From contig JABVXV010000007.1 in the NCBI GenBank assembly GCA_013365325.1, positions 558,001 to 622,000 of the forward strand: a stretch of 64,000 nucleotides of DNA, in the 5' to 3' direction. Origin of the DNA: Dipetalonema caudispina. Lineage: Eukaryota > Nematoda > Chromadorea > Rhabditida > Onchocercidae. The notes below the pieces were generated by a model that was not told where the DNA came from, did no database searches, and saw nothing but the letters and a program-made list of their open reading frames with translations. The position numbers were made by a program, and so were the translations under genes. Every line of letters begins with the position of its first letter. The stretch's first letter is position 1. This document shows, in pieces, positions 49,801 through 61,749 of the stretch.

Positions 49801-52800
49801 TGACGACGCCTTCTGATGATTCATTAACTCAACCGATACGATCAATGTTTGGGATGATCGGTGACCAAAATCTCATTCCTAATCTTCAATGAATAGTTGA
49901 GATGCTCAGTAAATAGCGATAGTGATGGAATAATGATTGTAGTGTAATAATGTAGGTGGCTCCAATATAACTGTTACTAATTGATGGTACAAAAAGTCAT
50001 CTACTGCCACATTATTCCTACTATCACCGACGATCGAGAATTCTGCTCCGCAATTCTTATGTGACACTCACAAGAATGCCAATAGATGACTATTGACAGA
50101 CACATACATACACTCTCGGACACACACGAACAGACAAGTCACATATTACAATTACTTGCTACTCCTTTTCTCGCCATCCTTCTCATGACCTGTCTCTTGA
50201 GGACATACCTGAGCTGATGACTGTTGCGTAAAATGAGTAGTGCTACATTTGTAATAAAATGAACTGATTATTTCCGTGATCTTACTGATATATTTTGAAT
50301 AGAAAGATTAGATTTTCAACGAAATTATTCATGTTAAAATATATTAACATAGATGGAAGTTGAGCTTCTTTTAGCTCTAAATAATGAAACTGAATATGAC
50401 AAAGACTTCATTCAATTGAAATAGCTTTGATTACGACTACACTGATTTAGTTCTAATTTTTAGACTTAAAATGATCTGAGTTAAATACTGAGCAACTTAC
50501 TCGATTCATTTGCTTCAATAAATATTTGGTTGATCTAAACTAATAATCCCTAAGCTAGATTAGTTTGCATGAAATTACTTGTTAAAGTAAATAGAATTTT
50601 ATAGAGAAAAAATAACTCAGTAACGCGTTAAAATAAACAATTGGCTATAGAGCAGGGAATTCAGTATCAATAAGATAGAATCTACACTGTCACCTATCTG
50701 TCCTTGTATGTGCTCTTCCTCTGATGTATGACACTGTGGCGCAGTTATCTGTGTATCTGTGCATCGTCTCTGTGTCACCTGTATGTTTAATGTAAGTGTC
50801 AATTGTATGCTAAAATGTTCAGTGAACTGTTATCAGAATCACTGCAGGAGAGAAGAGAGCCTATTAATTAATAACAATCCAATGATCAGCGGCAATTAGA
50901 CAGAAAGTGAATCATCGATGAAAAATAATCTTCAGACATTTCGATCGAAAAGTGCAAAATACTCTCTGTCGTATTTTCTTCAAGTAAATGTTGCTGAAGC
51001 TATACAAGAAATAGACGGCATATATTTACATACGAGACAGAGAAGTAAAAATTCCAGCTTTGCATCCTACTGATACATCAGTAGAGAAGTTTAATAAGAC
51101 ATAACTGCCGGAAACTACTTTTTACATGGAGAGCTGTTTGCATTGAAAAGAGAAGCTATTAATTTCTAATCTTCGGAATATCATAAAACCTCTTACTTAT
51201 CAGGTTTGATTTTGGAAATTCGACTAAGATAAGTGCTTTGATAAATTCATTTATTAAATCCCTTCAAAAAAAAGAATTGTCTTTCTGCGATTCGAAACAA
51301 TTCCCAGAAAAAAAGTAAGCCACTTCTTGGAATTAGACTGAGTAAATAGAATTCATTTTACAAAGTAATACCAAAAGTAAGCATCGCGTTTAAGTCTTTC
51401 CTGAAATCGCAAGTCGAGATGCTAGTCATGGTATATTTGGATTTTTGTTCAACAGATAAACTTCACTGACTTTACAAAGAAATCTAAAACAAGTGATTTG
51501 AAGAAGCATTGGAGTAATAAAGTAATATTACTTCAAGAATGCAATATAAATATATCCAAGATCGTCAAACGAGATTTTATCGCTTCTTGTATAAAAAATG
51601 CCTATATAATAGGAGACAATAAGCAGTGATTGCTTAAAAGATACTTGAACTTTTGCTTCAAAATAAAAAGTGATCAAAAATAGGATTTCGATGATGAGGA
51701 AAAAATGAAATTCCGATAAGAATCCCATTCTTTTTATAAGTTTATTTACAGCTATTCTGTTCCTTCTCGGCAATTAGTTCCGGAGGAAATGTCACAGATA
51801 ATCCTCTTGAATACAATGTCAACTTCACTATCTCATATCAGTGCTTCGGATATTATGAACTATTTTTTCGAGAGGTTAATTCAACTTAAATTATAACGGG
51901 AAAAGATGTCAAACTGAAAATTTTCAGAATGGAGCAGAAAGATAAATACTTCTTTCCTATACCATCAAACTATTGAAAGTAAAAAAGACATCTTGGAACG
52001 ATCGATTGAAAACTTTCATGCAATAAGCCTCTCTATCTCCTCCTTCTTATCTGACTAAGTCTATCTCACAAATAAAACCATAATCTTGTAATAACTAATG
52101 CATAGTGCAAAAAGCGCTAACAATAAAGTCCTAATGAAAAGGTCACAAAGATTGATTAGATTACGATCATTCTCATAATAAGGTTACAAGAGGCAAGGAT
52201 TCATCCTTATGTGATGCTTTTCAGAAAGGATATGATCTAAGAAAACAAACTCGCTTCGTTCATTTACATATATTGTCAAATGAACACGGCCAATACGTGG
52301 CTCTAAGTATCATAGGGAGGAAGATGAGAAAATCGTTCAGTGATTTCAGTAAATACAACGTTGCATATGGCTATAGATTTTCGACATTGATATTGTTATC
52401 ATTTCCTTTCAGTTTAAGCGTGAATTTTTTTCTTTCCTCAAAATTTCTTTCGTTCCTTTTCCAGTCATCCTTCACTTCGAATATACGGATAATAATCAAT
52501 CGGCAATAGCATATGCTACATTCATTTCTAAAACACTACCAGATGACATCTTCTTCTAGAGAGAATGGATCAATTTCGACTTTTCCCGATAGTCAGAATT
52601 TTTCCTAATTCTTTTATTTCTCTTTTACTTTGTTTACGACAAATTGCTCGCATGATGACTTCCCATTTCATTCTTCTGTGTGAGATTAGTTAATTCATTG
52701 GAAATAAAAAGCTTCCCGATTCAGCAATTTTTAGAAAAGATCGAAAAAACGAAGGCCTATATGTGAAGAGTAAGCCAAGCAAGAAAATAGCATTTCATGC

Positions 52801-54678
52801 AAGTAACTATTTATGTACAATGTAGAGGACAACATGATGGTATGTGATGGAAATCAAAAAATTCCCCAACTAGAAAGTACTGTAAAATGAGAAGGTTAAA
52901 AACAGTGTGACAGTGCCGAGTCGGGACGATTGCACTGATTGTGTTGAAAAATTGACTATTTTCGAGTTCATTAATTTTTCGATGAAGAAGTTGTGAGCTT
53001 TTTCTTCTTTTCGAACCCTTATTGAAGGCCATTTTCACTGATGATTTAGTAAATGATGTACATATTTTGTAATTAGTTCGATTAACAGATTTCTCCAAAT
53101 ATTTTTTACAAACTAATATCTGAAACTGAATTTGTTTGATAAAATCAGTGCTGTGTAAGGGGAAAGTGCCAAAACAGTACGATTATCAACAACAGTATCC
53201 ACTGATACTAGATACGTTAAAGAATGGATAATAGCTGATAACAATAACTGATTTTATCACTGCACGAAATTCCGGACACTTCTATTTATGAACTCTAGAG
53301 ACATAAAATTTCTTATTCCATTAAATTAGCCTAGCTACATTCATGATATTCAGTATGGTGTGTCATGAACACGAAAATAAGGGGGAAAAATAGGAGCAGA
53401 AAAGACTTCTGGTATTTAAAATGTTTTAGCTTTAGTGGAAAAATTGTGCTCAAGAACAGGTTTCTTCTCCTGATGCAGCCGAAAAAAAGCAATCACTGTA
53501 ATCCTAGCAAACAACCGGTACTGCTACCCTTTACCAATGTTGATGGAGATTTAACGCACATGAAATTCTTGCATACCTTTACAATATATTTTAAATGTTT
53601 ACTAAACCTTCGTGTACCAAACGAAAGAAAAAAAAAACCTTTAAATCTGTTTAAATTTAACATTTACTTGACTTAAAAGGAATAGCTCTATTTTCGGCTC
53701 AATTTGTGACACGCATACGAGCTTAATGAGGATAAACATTAATTAGCAGAAGTTCAATAAAAAATTTTTAAGGATTCCTACGATTTCTTCCAAATGCAAA
53801 GAAATAAGCCTAGGAAAAAAACAAATATCTGTATTAATTGCTTAACTGTCTTTACAGGTCATTGATATAATGAGGACGGCAATTTTCCGGATTAATTTTC
53901 ATTTGGTAGTTTCATGGTTTTTTCATCAACCTAAAGATTTCCAGATATTCACTGGGACTGCTCATATATGGTAATCTTTAATTTTAAGATAATCAATTTT
54001 ATCCGTAATAGTGTCCACTTTCAACTTAATGTATATGTGTCCATTTCATAGCTGCGTTCCAGTCATACTAAGCACGTTTAAGCTCTAAAATGACTTCTCC
54101 AATTTACTGCCAGTACTTGAAATGATTCGAATAGTTTAGTTTCTGTTAAAAATAAAAAACTGCAATTGAATCATAACAGAAACAAAGCATATCTTAGGAA
54201 CGAGGGATGAAGTATGAAGTGCCCAGAATTTTCAAACTGTCGACAGCAATCATAAAATTAAGCATTTAGATTTTTTTTTCAGACAATGAAAAGTATTTTA
54301 TTTTTTTCTAAATGCTATAATGGAGGAATTCAAGCATAGTTACGCGTGGAGCAGAATATATAACTCGCATTTCATATCTCATTTCAAAACGAAAGCTGAT
54401 TGGAATACTGATTTATATTCCGATCAGCTTTGTATCTGAACAAAGGTATGATACATCATCCTCGACACTTCTTTTTCGTATCTCAAAATTAATGCTGATT
54501 TATTAGCAGCTGCATAAAATCCTACAAAAATAGTCTTACCGCCGCCTCCACCAACGACCGTACCACTGCTGTAGTTTCCGGATTGTCGGCTTTGCGTACG
54601 AACTGCTGTACGTGGTTGGATAGTAGAACGATAAGCAATTTCATATTCGCTTTCACCACTTTGCTTTGAAGATGACAT
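43853..54678 (-). CDS. ifb-1: cytoplasmic intermediate filament protein IFB-1, long N-terminal isoform
   Basis: Exons 54678-54540, 49033-48783, 47039-46918, 46530-46344, 46126-45872, 45677-45510, 45304-45126, 44694-44493, 44345-44238 and 44017-43853 total 1776 nt (591 residues). The order is: a Ser/Gly head (EYEIAYRSTIQPRTAVRTQS), the rod start LNDRLGNYIDRVKKLEEQNR, a long lamin-type coil 1, coil 2 ending LDAEIAIYRKMLEGEESR, and a lamin-tail Ig domain (NVTIAECDPNGKF, WGIGANVVTTLINKDGDE) ending TIQTGQ. Extended coil 1b plus lamin tail is the nematode/protostome type, and the sequence follows C. elegans/Ascaris IF-B closely. IFB-1 is an obligate partner of A-type IF proteins in epidermal hemidesmosome-like attachments, muscle anchoring and excretory cells. 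The first intron is 5.5 kb and the second 1.7 kb; all others are under 0.5 kb. Confidence 0.96.
49377..49425 (-). CDS. ifb-1: alternative first coding exon of ifb-1 (short N-terminal isoform)
   Basis: Two ATGs (49425-49420) open a 16-codon frame, MMYSTDTIRSLPGASG, ending at a consensus G|GTGAGT donor. Its phase (one base carried over) is the same as that of the distal first exon, so it splices in frame to the exon at 49033 and gives ...GGRVLKMVTEMGS. The resulting protein would be 561 residues, lacking the 46-residue Ser/Gly head. C. elegans ifb-1 also has two promoters and two N-termini, which supports the reading. A promoter should lie within the large first intron, upstream of 49425. Confidence 0.75.
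49426..54539. other. large first intron of ifb-1 (distal isoform)
   Basis: 5.1 kb of AT-rich DNA separating the two alternative first exons. It should contain the promoter of the short isoform on its 49.4-kb side. Inside it a minus-strand ATG frame, MAFNKGSKRRKSSQLLHRKI (from 53032), sits 5 nt after an ATCATCAG acceptor, and a GC-richer patch lies at 50690-50790. Neither can be shown to be a gene. Confidence 0.5.
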
Positions 54679-56039
54679 TTCGTTTTTCGTCTCTTCCTTT
54701 CAGATAACTGAGAACAACTGGCGTACCTTTTTCAGCAACAATTGGAAGTGCCCTCACACTGAAATGATATGTTTCATGCAAATTTCAAGTTAGTAAATCA
54801 AACCTAACGCGATGCGGTAAATACATGCAAACGTATGTATGAAAGAGCGCAACATTCATTTAAACTAATTGTAGATTTTCGATATTTCACAAATCATATT
54901 TCAAACTACTGTCTCAAAACAACTTTTGTTGAAGCGATTGATATGGTGACAAAATCAAACTATACCATAAGTAAATATGAAATTAGAGAAAACCAATTGT
55001 TGGACGAAAATTGATCGAATTCAGCATTAGAAATAAAAACATAAATTGGAATTCCTATGTTGAAATAAAAGTTATGATACAAAGACATATATATATGTAT
55101 ATATATGCATGATGTGAATAACAGGTTTCTCTCTCTGAGTAGAGCTAAGTATAAAAATGAGTATTAAATTAAAACTGGGTCAAATCATCTGACGTCAGGA
55201 CTAGAGATGAATGAATTCATGGTGATATCTGAATAATGTTAACAATTATGATCGAGTAGTTTTTGCAATAAATACAATATAATCACCAATTTTGTAATGT
55301 AAGGCATTCACAACAATGCGACATAAAACCTTTCAACTATAAAAATTCCACTGCTGAACTTCAACAGAATTGAAGTCGTTGCGTATGAAAATAGAAATAA
55401 TTACTCGAATTTTTGGTAACGATTCCAGTCAGATAATTTTGCTTCTTCAAGGATTTCACGTATTACAAAACTCTAATACGGCTTATGGTTATCGTATTTG
55501 ACGCAATAAAAACAATTACGCCAACCTATTTCAATTTTCCTTCCAAGTGACTGGATAAGATTTTTGATGCTACCAAGAAATATTAAGAACATATAATGTA
55601 TTCGAATTACAGTTATTCAGTAGTTTATTTTTAAAGAATTTTGTAAAGTCACCAACCACAAAAAATCCGAAACACTCGGGAACAAATTTTTGAAATTTTT
55701 GGATGCATCTATTTCTCCGAACAGATTTTCGAATTACGATCGCATGTATTTTCTTATTCTCGATGTCTGTTCAGTGTTACCAAAAAAACAAAGTAGTACA
55801 GAAATGCGACCTTTAAGTTTACAGAACACTTTTTTTTCTCGTTGGGAATAAATATATAAAATAAAAGAGTGTAAAATATATAAAATATATAAGATTCATT
55901 AGATTTCAAATGGGGCACTCGTAGCGAATAGAAAATAAAAAGTACTCCTTAATTACGATCCATGTTACTCTCCAAATATTGCTGGCTAATTAGTTGAATC
56001 AATTTGAATTTCCTCTCGCTTATTCGCATCGCTCTTCAG

Positions 56040-56771
56040 AAAATTCCACTTTTTTCCTAAAGACACTTCCGGTACAGCTATCATACGCTTCAGTTTTTGG
56101 TATTACATCTTTGGCTGGAATGATGTTTCAACAAAAGAGTTCAGGTGTCACCTCTTCAACTCATAATAATGTGAAACAAAGGCAAATAAACCTTGCTAAC
56201 CGAAACGGATCCGGATGATTAGTTTTCAGTTCAGTCATTCACACAACTTATCTTGTGACTATCACGAAATCTGCAACAGTATTTAAAAATGATGGCATTA
56301 GAGATCTCAAAAAGTCATTTTTAAACTTATTTCACAACATGAAAAATTATGAAGTGCTTGTATGTTTCATTTCATATGATGTTTTTTTTTTCGTTTTTAC
56401 CAAATTTTGTACAATAATTAAGGTAATTTATATTTCCAGCTGTAGAAAATCTTGAAATATATTAGAGAGTTTTAACTAAACTCCACATTCTATAGAATAA
56501 TCTCAACAGTCTTTAGCCAGGATAACTGCACAAGAGTGAATGAGATATCAGAAATGAAAGTAGCATCAAAATTAAAACTTTCTTTTTTTGTGAGTGAGGA
56601 CGAGCAGTAAAAGGAAAGCGTAATTATAATAGACGAATGATATTCAAAGCCTAAATCGATTATCTCTACTCTTAACACTAAAAAACAGGACCACCAGGTG
56701 TATCCAGTCATTCGTCAACGAGACCTTCTGATAAAGCCGCAAAACGATCGTTCAATCAACCTTCCAAATGA
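56040..56771 (+). CDS. candidate 3' exons of an unrecognised gene
   Basis: Exon 56040-56144 (acceptor CGCATCGCTCTTCAG) reads FFLKTLPVQLSYASVFGITS and LAGMMFQQKSS, a possible membrane segment, and ends TCA G|GTGTCA. In phase it joins 56689-56771 (acceptor CACTAAAAAACAG), which reads PPGVSSHSSTRPSDKAAKRS, then FNQPSK and TGA; this second piece is GC-elevated and Ser/basic-rich. Reading straight through the first donor also gives a sensible C-terminus (THNNVKQRQINLANRNGSG, stop at 56216-56218), so two ends are possible. No upstream exons were found. Family not recognised. Confidence 0.25.
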
Positions 56772-57249
56772 GAATTCCGATAACGATAACGGTTGATCGA
56801 TTCATTCATTTAATTGCTCGTTTCGATAGATATGCATTAAAGTAATAGTTCGGCTATGAATCTTGAAATGCAGTAGTTGAAAATAATTGATCTGATCTAA
56901 GTTCTTCAAAAGTGCATATGTCAGAAATTTATCTTTTTGCGACATTCTCCATGCTCAAGCAGTCATCTTATAAAAAAAAAAAAGCATTTCTTTCTGATAA
57001 CGAAAGATCGATACAGAAAAGTCTACGTCGTCCCATTACGTCCAAATAAATAGAACGGATCGTTCTCATGCAAAAGATACCGCTTATAAATTAATTACAG
57101 AAAATTTTTAACGCGAATTCTTCAAATGCTATATTTTAAATGGGTAATTCAGTTTTAAGCACCACACATGCCAATGAAGAACAATAGCACACCATGTATT
57201 AGCAATTTCGAAGTTTCTAAATTAGTATAACTTCGCATCTCATCCCGCT

Positions 57250-57460
57250 GTGAATTGGTAATGGCAAGGTATTGCAGAAAAATGGCGTTGCGTATACTGG
57301 ATGGGTGCCGGTATATGGAAGACATTGCCACCTGTTTGCCGCAGAAAACCTGAGTAGAACCAAGCCACTTTGTAAATTTGGTGGAATTGCTGAACTGATC
57401 ACTGGAAATAAAGCTAAAATGATTCATTACGAATTATTAATTGATGTAGCGAAACTCTGA
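57250..57460 (+). CDS. GC-elevated exon-like island; + frame faintly like half a C-type lectin domain
   Basis: After a GTATTGCAG acceptor (57271) the + frame contains GVAYTGWVPVYGRHCHLFAA, then ENLSRTKPLCKFGGIAEL. Its spacing (GW, C, 15 residues, C, GG) recalls the first half of a C-type lectin-like domain. It closes at TGA 57458-57460, with a possible donor GAT|GTAGCG. The WND/C-terminal half was not found downstream. The minus strand is open in two frames over the same bases, one 81 codons long after a good TTTATTTCCAG acceptor, so the coding strand is uncertain. Confidence 0.2.
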
Positions 57461-57984
57461 TTCCAAATGAGGTTGAAAATTTTGGATTCAGAATTAGAAC
57501 CAAAAAAAATATATTTTACGAGAATTTTTGTCCCGAAAAAATTTCGCTGGCAGGAAATTCTTCGAATTTTCTGAACTTTCGTACGTACACATAGGAAATT
57601 TTCATATATGTGTATATATATACGACATTTAAAAAACGATATTCTGAAACTAAATTTCTTCAAAAAATTTTTCCTTTAGCGAAATTGTTCACGAAATTCT
57701 CACTTCATTATTTCAACGTTACATTTGTAGAATAAATTGAATCGTAAAAGTTTACCTTCTCTTCGTACTTTCCCCCTTTTCCCCTCCAAAAAAAAGGAAA
57801 AAAAAAAATCAAAAAATGAAAAAATAAAAGTTCCTTTTGTTCTCCCTTCTATTGGTTAGAAAGGAATAGGAAGAGAAAAATTTTAGCAGAGAAAATGAAT
57901 CATTTAAAGTTATTGTATTAGAGAAAAAAGCAATGTTTGCATAAAATGAACAGCTGAAGATTTGTTCAGTTCGGTTAAAGTGAT

Positions 57985-58029
57985 GCATGTGTGTATGTGT
58001 GTGTATGTGTATGTATGTGTATGTGTGTG
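57985..58029. repeat. (TG)n/(TATG)n microsatellite
   Basis: About 45 nt of TGTG/TATG units. Confidence 0.85.
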
Positions 58030-58386
58030 GTTGCTCCATACAAAATATGTTACAGGAGATTCGTGAACGAGGATGAAAGAAGTAATAACAATATATATAT
58101 CCTTTGTTTTTTCGAACTTAGTGTCAATAACTATAAAATAAAATTACTGCACTTACTTGTAGATCAATGGTTAGAGTTACATCTGGATGACAACAAGCAA
58201 CAGTTCATGAACAGTTATGCTGGCTCTAAAAGTTACTGCAACCACTGACACATTTGGAATATTTCGGGTAATATTAGACAATCATCATTATTCACCGTCA
58301 TTCCTTCCCCATAATGGCTATCACTACTCATTACATTCTGTTATCAGTACTGATAGAAGTGATTTAATGATAGTATTGCTGCAGTG

Positions 58387-58406
58387 ATATATATATATAT
58401 ATATAT
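58387..58406. repeat. (TA)n microsatellite
   Basis: Ten TA units in a row. Confidence 0.85.
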
Positions 58407-59892
58407 GCGACAGTTCCCATAAACAACAAATGAAGGCTCGAAGGTGAGCTGATAACATTCTTATTTCTATTTTCGAAGGGATGCAAACTGTATGTTACAA
58501 AAATTACGGCACCAATGAATTTCTCTAAAGATTGACAGTGGAAAAATGAATGCCCAATTTGTCAATTTTCATTCCATTTTCTAAGAATGTCAATACTACC
58601 ATTTAAGAATAATCTCCTTTGTGCTCATAAAACATACACATTAAATCCAATGTCTCCGATCCGTTTTTGTCACCAATTGTGTTTATCTGAATCTGATCAC
58701 GCTCATTTTGCATCTCTGTCTGATGACAAGATATCAACATGGAGTTCACAAGGAACACACCAAAATCTAACCTTTACTCACCTTCGTAGGTCCCTTCTCA
58801 TATTGAATATACTTGTACTGAAAGTTGCACAGCTTGTATTTTCAATACTACGAATTTTTGTCTTCCATGAAACCGACAATAAATCACGCTCTTAGCTGCC
58901 CATCTGATATTTACGCTGTTACCTACCGGTAACCACTTGTTATCTGCAAGTTCAACGATTTCCCGAGACTAAACATCTTTTACAGAATGAGTGTTTCCAT
59001 AGTGGAAAAGTTTTCAGAGGTACGAAGGCTCAAATAAATAAACTCAAATTGAGTCAGATAAATTTATTATAGTGATATTATTAGATGGCTCAAGGATACC
59101 ATCATTTTGCATTATATCCGCTTAATAATATTGTCACAGGTCCATAATTCTCAATAGGTCGGTCGTTTTAACAACATAGCACGAATAAACATCAGGCTAT
59201 AAATTGGATAACCAAAAGGCTCTTAAAATTTTTAGCAAGGCTTATCAATAGCAACTTGAAGATTTCCAAACTAAATTCAATAACCTCAGAACAAACTTGA
59301 TCTTTGCTGGGATGATCATGTGTATCATCCTTCAAAATGAATTAATGTTATACTTACATCTTTACAGTGTAAATCAACCTCATGAACCCTTCTCATCTAT
59401 TAAAGTAACACGATTTTTTTTTAAAAAAACGATGACTAGGAAATGTGAAGTCTGAGAATTTTATTAGCAGTTGTATTGGTTTGAATGAATTCAAGAAAGC
59501 CATCATGAAATAGGTTGCAGGAATTGAAAGAAACAGGTTAACTTAACCATCTGCGAGGATCACGATCGTAACTTCCTTTCTTACACTGTTCAGAAATAAG
59601 ATGTGAAATAATGGCAATAGTCGATTACATTCAAATAAATAGTCAACAGTTTTATTACTATTGTTTTATTGGTTCCAGATGTTCCACAAAGAGCTGTTTG
59701 TTTTTCTTTTTTTTTCTTCTGATAAAACGGAAATTTCGAAGATTTGCAAAAAAAATTGGTGTAGTAATAAAACTGGAAAACTTTGAAGAGGAAAAATGGG
59801 ATGAAGTACAGGTTACAAAGCTTAGATTTTTATGGACTTCAATTGTAATTTAGAAATACTTTTAATTTTCCCACAATGAATCACATAACAAA

Positions 59893-60058
59893 TTAAAGGT
59901 ACTGTCCTTGAGAACAACTTTTTGCCCGACATGTTTCTTTCAAAATCCACAGAATTCTCAATAGCGGGAAAGAGGAAGAACGGGAAATACTACTACTACT
60001 ACTATTACTACCACCACCTATACAATGACTATACCCTGGACGATATCGTAGGCACCAT
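59893..60058 (-). CDS. candidate cysteine-containing last exon
   Basis: After a strong acceptor (TTCATTTCTTTCCAG) the minus frame reads WCLRYRPGYSHCIGGG, a serine run encoded by a trinucleotide repeat, then LKETCRAKSCSQGQYL and a stop (59895-59893). It starts in phase 2, the same phase as a potential donor in the exon-like island at 61473-61749, so the two could belong to one minus-strand gene. The serine run (TAG/TAC-type repeat at 59989-60020) is low-complexity and weakens the case. Confidence 0.2.
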
Positions 60059-60727
60059 CTGGAAAGAAATGAACACCTGGACATAATATGCAAAAAAAAA
60101 GAAAAAATCGTATCTTAACATTTCATTGGGCGGAAAAAAAAAAGAATAGTATGCGAAGGAAGGGATAATGTGAAGAAATGGGAAGAAGAAAAGAGTAAGT
60201 GGAAAATAAGCGACGCCAGTGAACTTTTACGACACAGCGGAAGCCCTTCCTCTTTTTTCCCATAGAAGGAAGGAAAATTTGTCCTTCAAAAATAAGGAAA
60301 AGAAAAAATTATTAAAATGAAAAATTGGCAAGAAAAACGATTGAAAGAAGAGCTGGCAATAATCAATTACTATTATCAGCTATTTCAACGATTCTCGTAT
60401 TTCTACAAAAGTGGGAATTTCTTCGCATGATTTAAAGATTTAAATTTCTAATTCAACAATTAAAATTAATAACTTCTCATGTAAACTCATAATGAGAATT
60501 TCATACCGTTATCAGCCAATTAAAAACAATTAGTCCAAATTATCTATTATTCATACTCAAGCTATTTAAATATGAAAATACCAATATTATTATCATATAG
60601 TTGCTTCCAATGGAACTCATTGTGTAGAGGACAATTATCGCTTCACTTTTATAGCTTACAAATTTAGCTAAAGCTTGAGTACCACCAATATAAATCAAAT
60701 TTATAAGTCCAAAAAAGCAGAGAAATG

Positions 60728-60746
60728 AAAAAAAAAAAAAAAAAAA
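60728..60746. repeat. A19 homopolymer
   Basis: An unbroken run of 19 A. Confidence 0.9.
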
Positions 60747-60901
60747 CAGTGATGTTGAATTTAAAGGATTGAAATATCCAGCAAATATTATTAACACGAT
60801 GAGAATAACGATGAAACAGTCTGAAAAGAGGTGGAAAACGACATTCGACACAATGATATGCTAAAGGACTGCGCCGTCGTGCGCCATCAGCTTATGTTTC
60901 A

Positions 60902-60986
60902 TACATACACGCACACACACACACACATACACACACACACACACACACATATACAAACATATGAAGAGAGAGAGAGAGAGAGGAAG
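60902..60986. repeat. (CA)n followed by (GA)n microsatellite
   Basis: CA units with a few substitutions (60902-60950), a short AT spacer, then GAGAGA (60966-60982). Confidence 0.9.
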
Positions 60987-61349
60987 AGAAAAGAGAGAAG
61001 AGAGATTATGTACATTTTAACAATATATCATCATCGTCAACATTAACTCTACCAATACAACTAATCAACCAACCAGTTAGTTAGCGTTTCTGAACTGAAT
61101 GAATGAATACAAAAAGATATGATAGAATATGAATTGTTAAAATTAAACATTTATGTTTGAACTTTTAGGATATAACTTTAACAATGGAAAGTATAAGGTA
61201 TTATTAGCATGAATTACATTATGATAGAAATAGCATAAATATATAGCTATAAGGAAATCCTCTACAGAAAATAACATAACAAAACAATGATACGATACTT
61301 TTATGGATAATACGTATGTCATATGATCGGACTCTTTCTGATTTTGTCT

Positions 61350-61396
61350 ACACACACACACACACACATATATATGTATGTATGTATGTATGTATA
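61350..61396. repeat. (CA)n-(TA)n-(TATG)n compound microsatellite
   Basis: ACACAC units, then ATATAT, then five GTAT units. Confidence 0.9.
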
Positions 61397-61472
61397 GATG
61401 TGTAAAGGTGCAGAAAATAGGAATGCATTCGATGTCGTTTTGATAGAATTCCTTGATTGAATTGGAGGAAGC

Positions 61473-61749
61473 TTAGAAAGATGGAGATGAATGGATTCTG
61501 AAAAGTAGGAAGGTAAAGAAATTGATGGAATTCCTTCCTCGATTTTGATCAGAAAAGAGATGAAACGTCTCGTTTTCTCCTTTTAGAACACGGGTCAATG
61601 GAGAGAACGGACGTGTGATACAAGACATGATGTACTTTCTAAGTAATTCGCATTTATCAACGATAGCTCGGTGATTTGGATTAGCAGTACCGTCACTGTT
61701 ACCGAAGAGATTTCCAGTACGGATAAAAGTTTGAAGTGTAATAGATGAT
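61473..61749 (-). CDS. exon-like island, unrecognised protein, probably part of a gene extending rightward
   Basis: The minus frame after acceptor CCTTCCGTGCCTTAG (AG at 61751-61750) is open for 91 codons to TAA (61475-61473). It contains SITLQTFIRTGNLFGNSDGT, ANPNHRAIVDKCELLRKYIM and SCITRPFSPLTRVLKGENET before a more hydrophobic end. There is no Met near the start, so it would be an internal or last exon (phase 2). GC is ~43% over 61560-61749 against ~30% around. Potential donors are AGAAA|GTACAT (61637) and GAGAC|GTTTCA (61566). Its balanced composition makes it one of the better unassigned coding candidates here, but I know no matching family. Confidence 0.35.

Noticed and set aside
50617..50802. 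GC-richer patch in ifb-1 intron 1 with acceptor and donor, tested as a cassette exon
   Set aside because: The piece between the AG and GTGACA sites is 85 nt, which would break the ifb-1 frame. Its CA/GA-rich composition resembles simple sequence.
52811..53098. 95-codon minus-strand frame inside ifb-1 intron 1
   Set aside because: The frame does not open with ATG. The internal ATG product (MAFNKGSKRRKS...) matches nothing known, and the length is expected by chance.
58587..58895. 102-codon + frame containing HAHFASLSDDK, considered as the second part of a lectin gene
   Set aside because: No splice sites in the right phase, no WND motif, and a hydrophobic random-looking end.
60540..60851. 103-codon hydrophobic minus frame, considered as a multi-pass membrane protein
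   Set aside because: The hydrophobicity comes largely from the A19/T19 run and AT-rich codons. It has no ATG start and no splice support.
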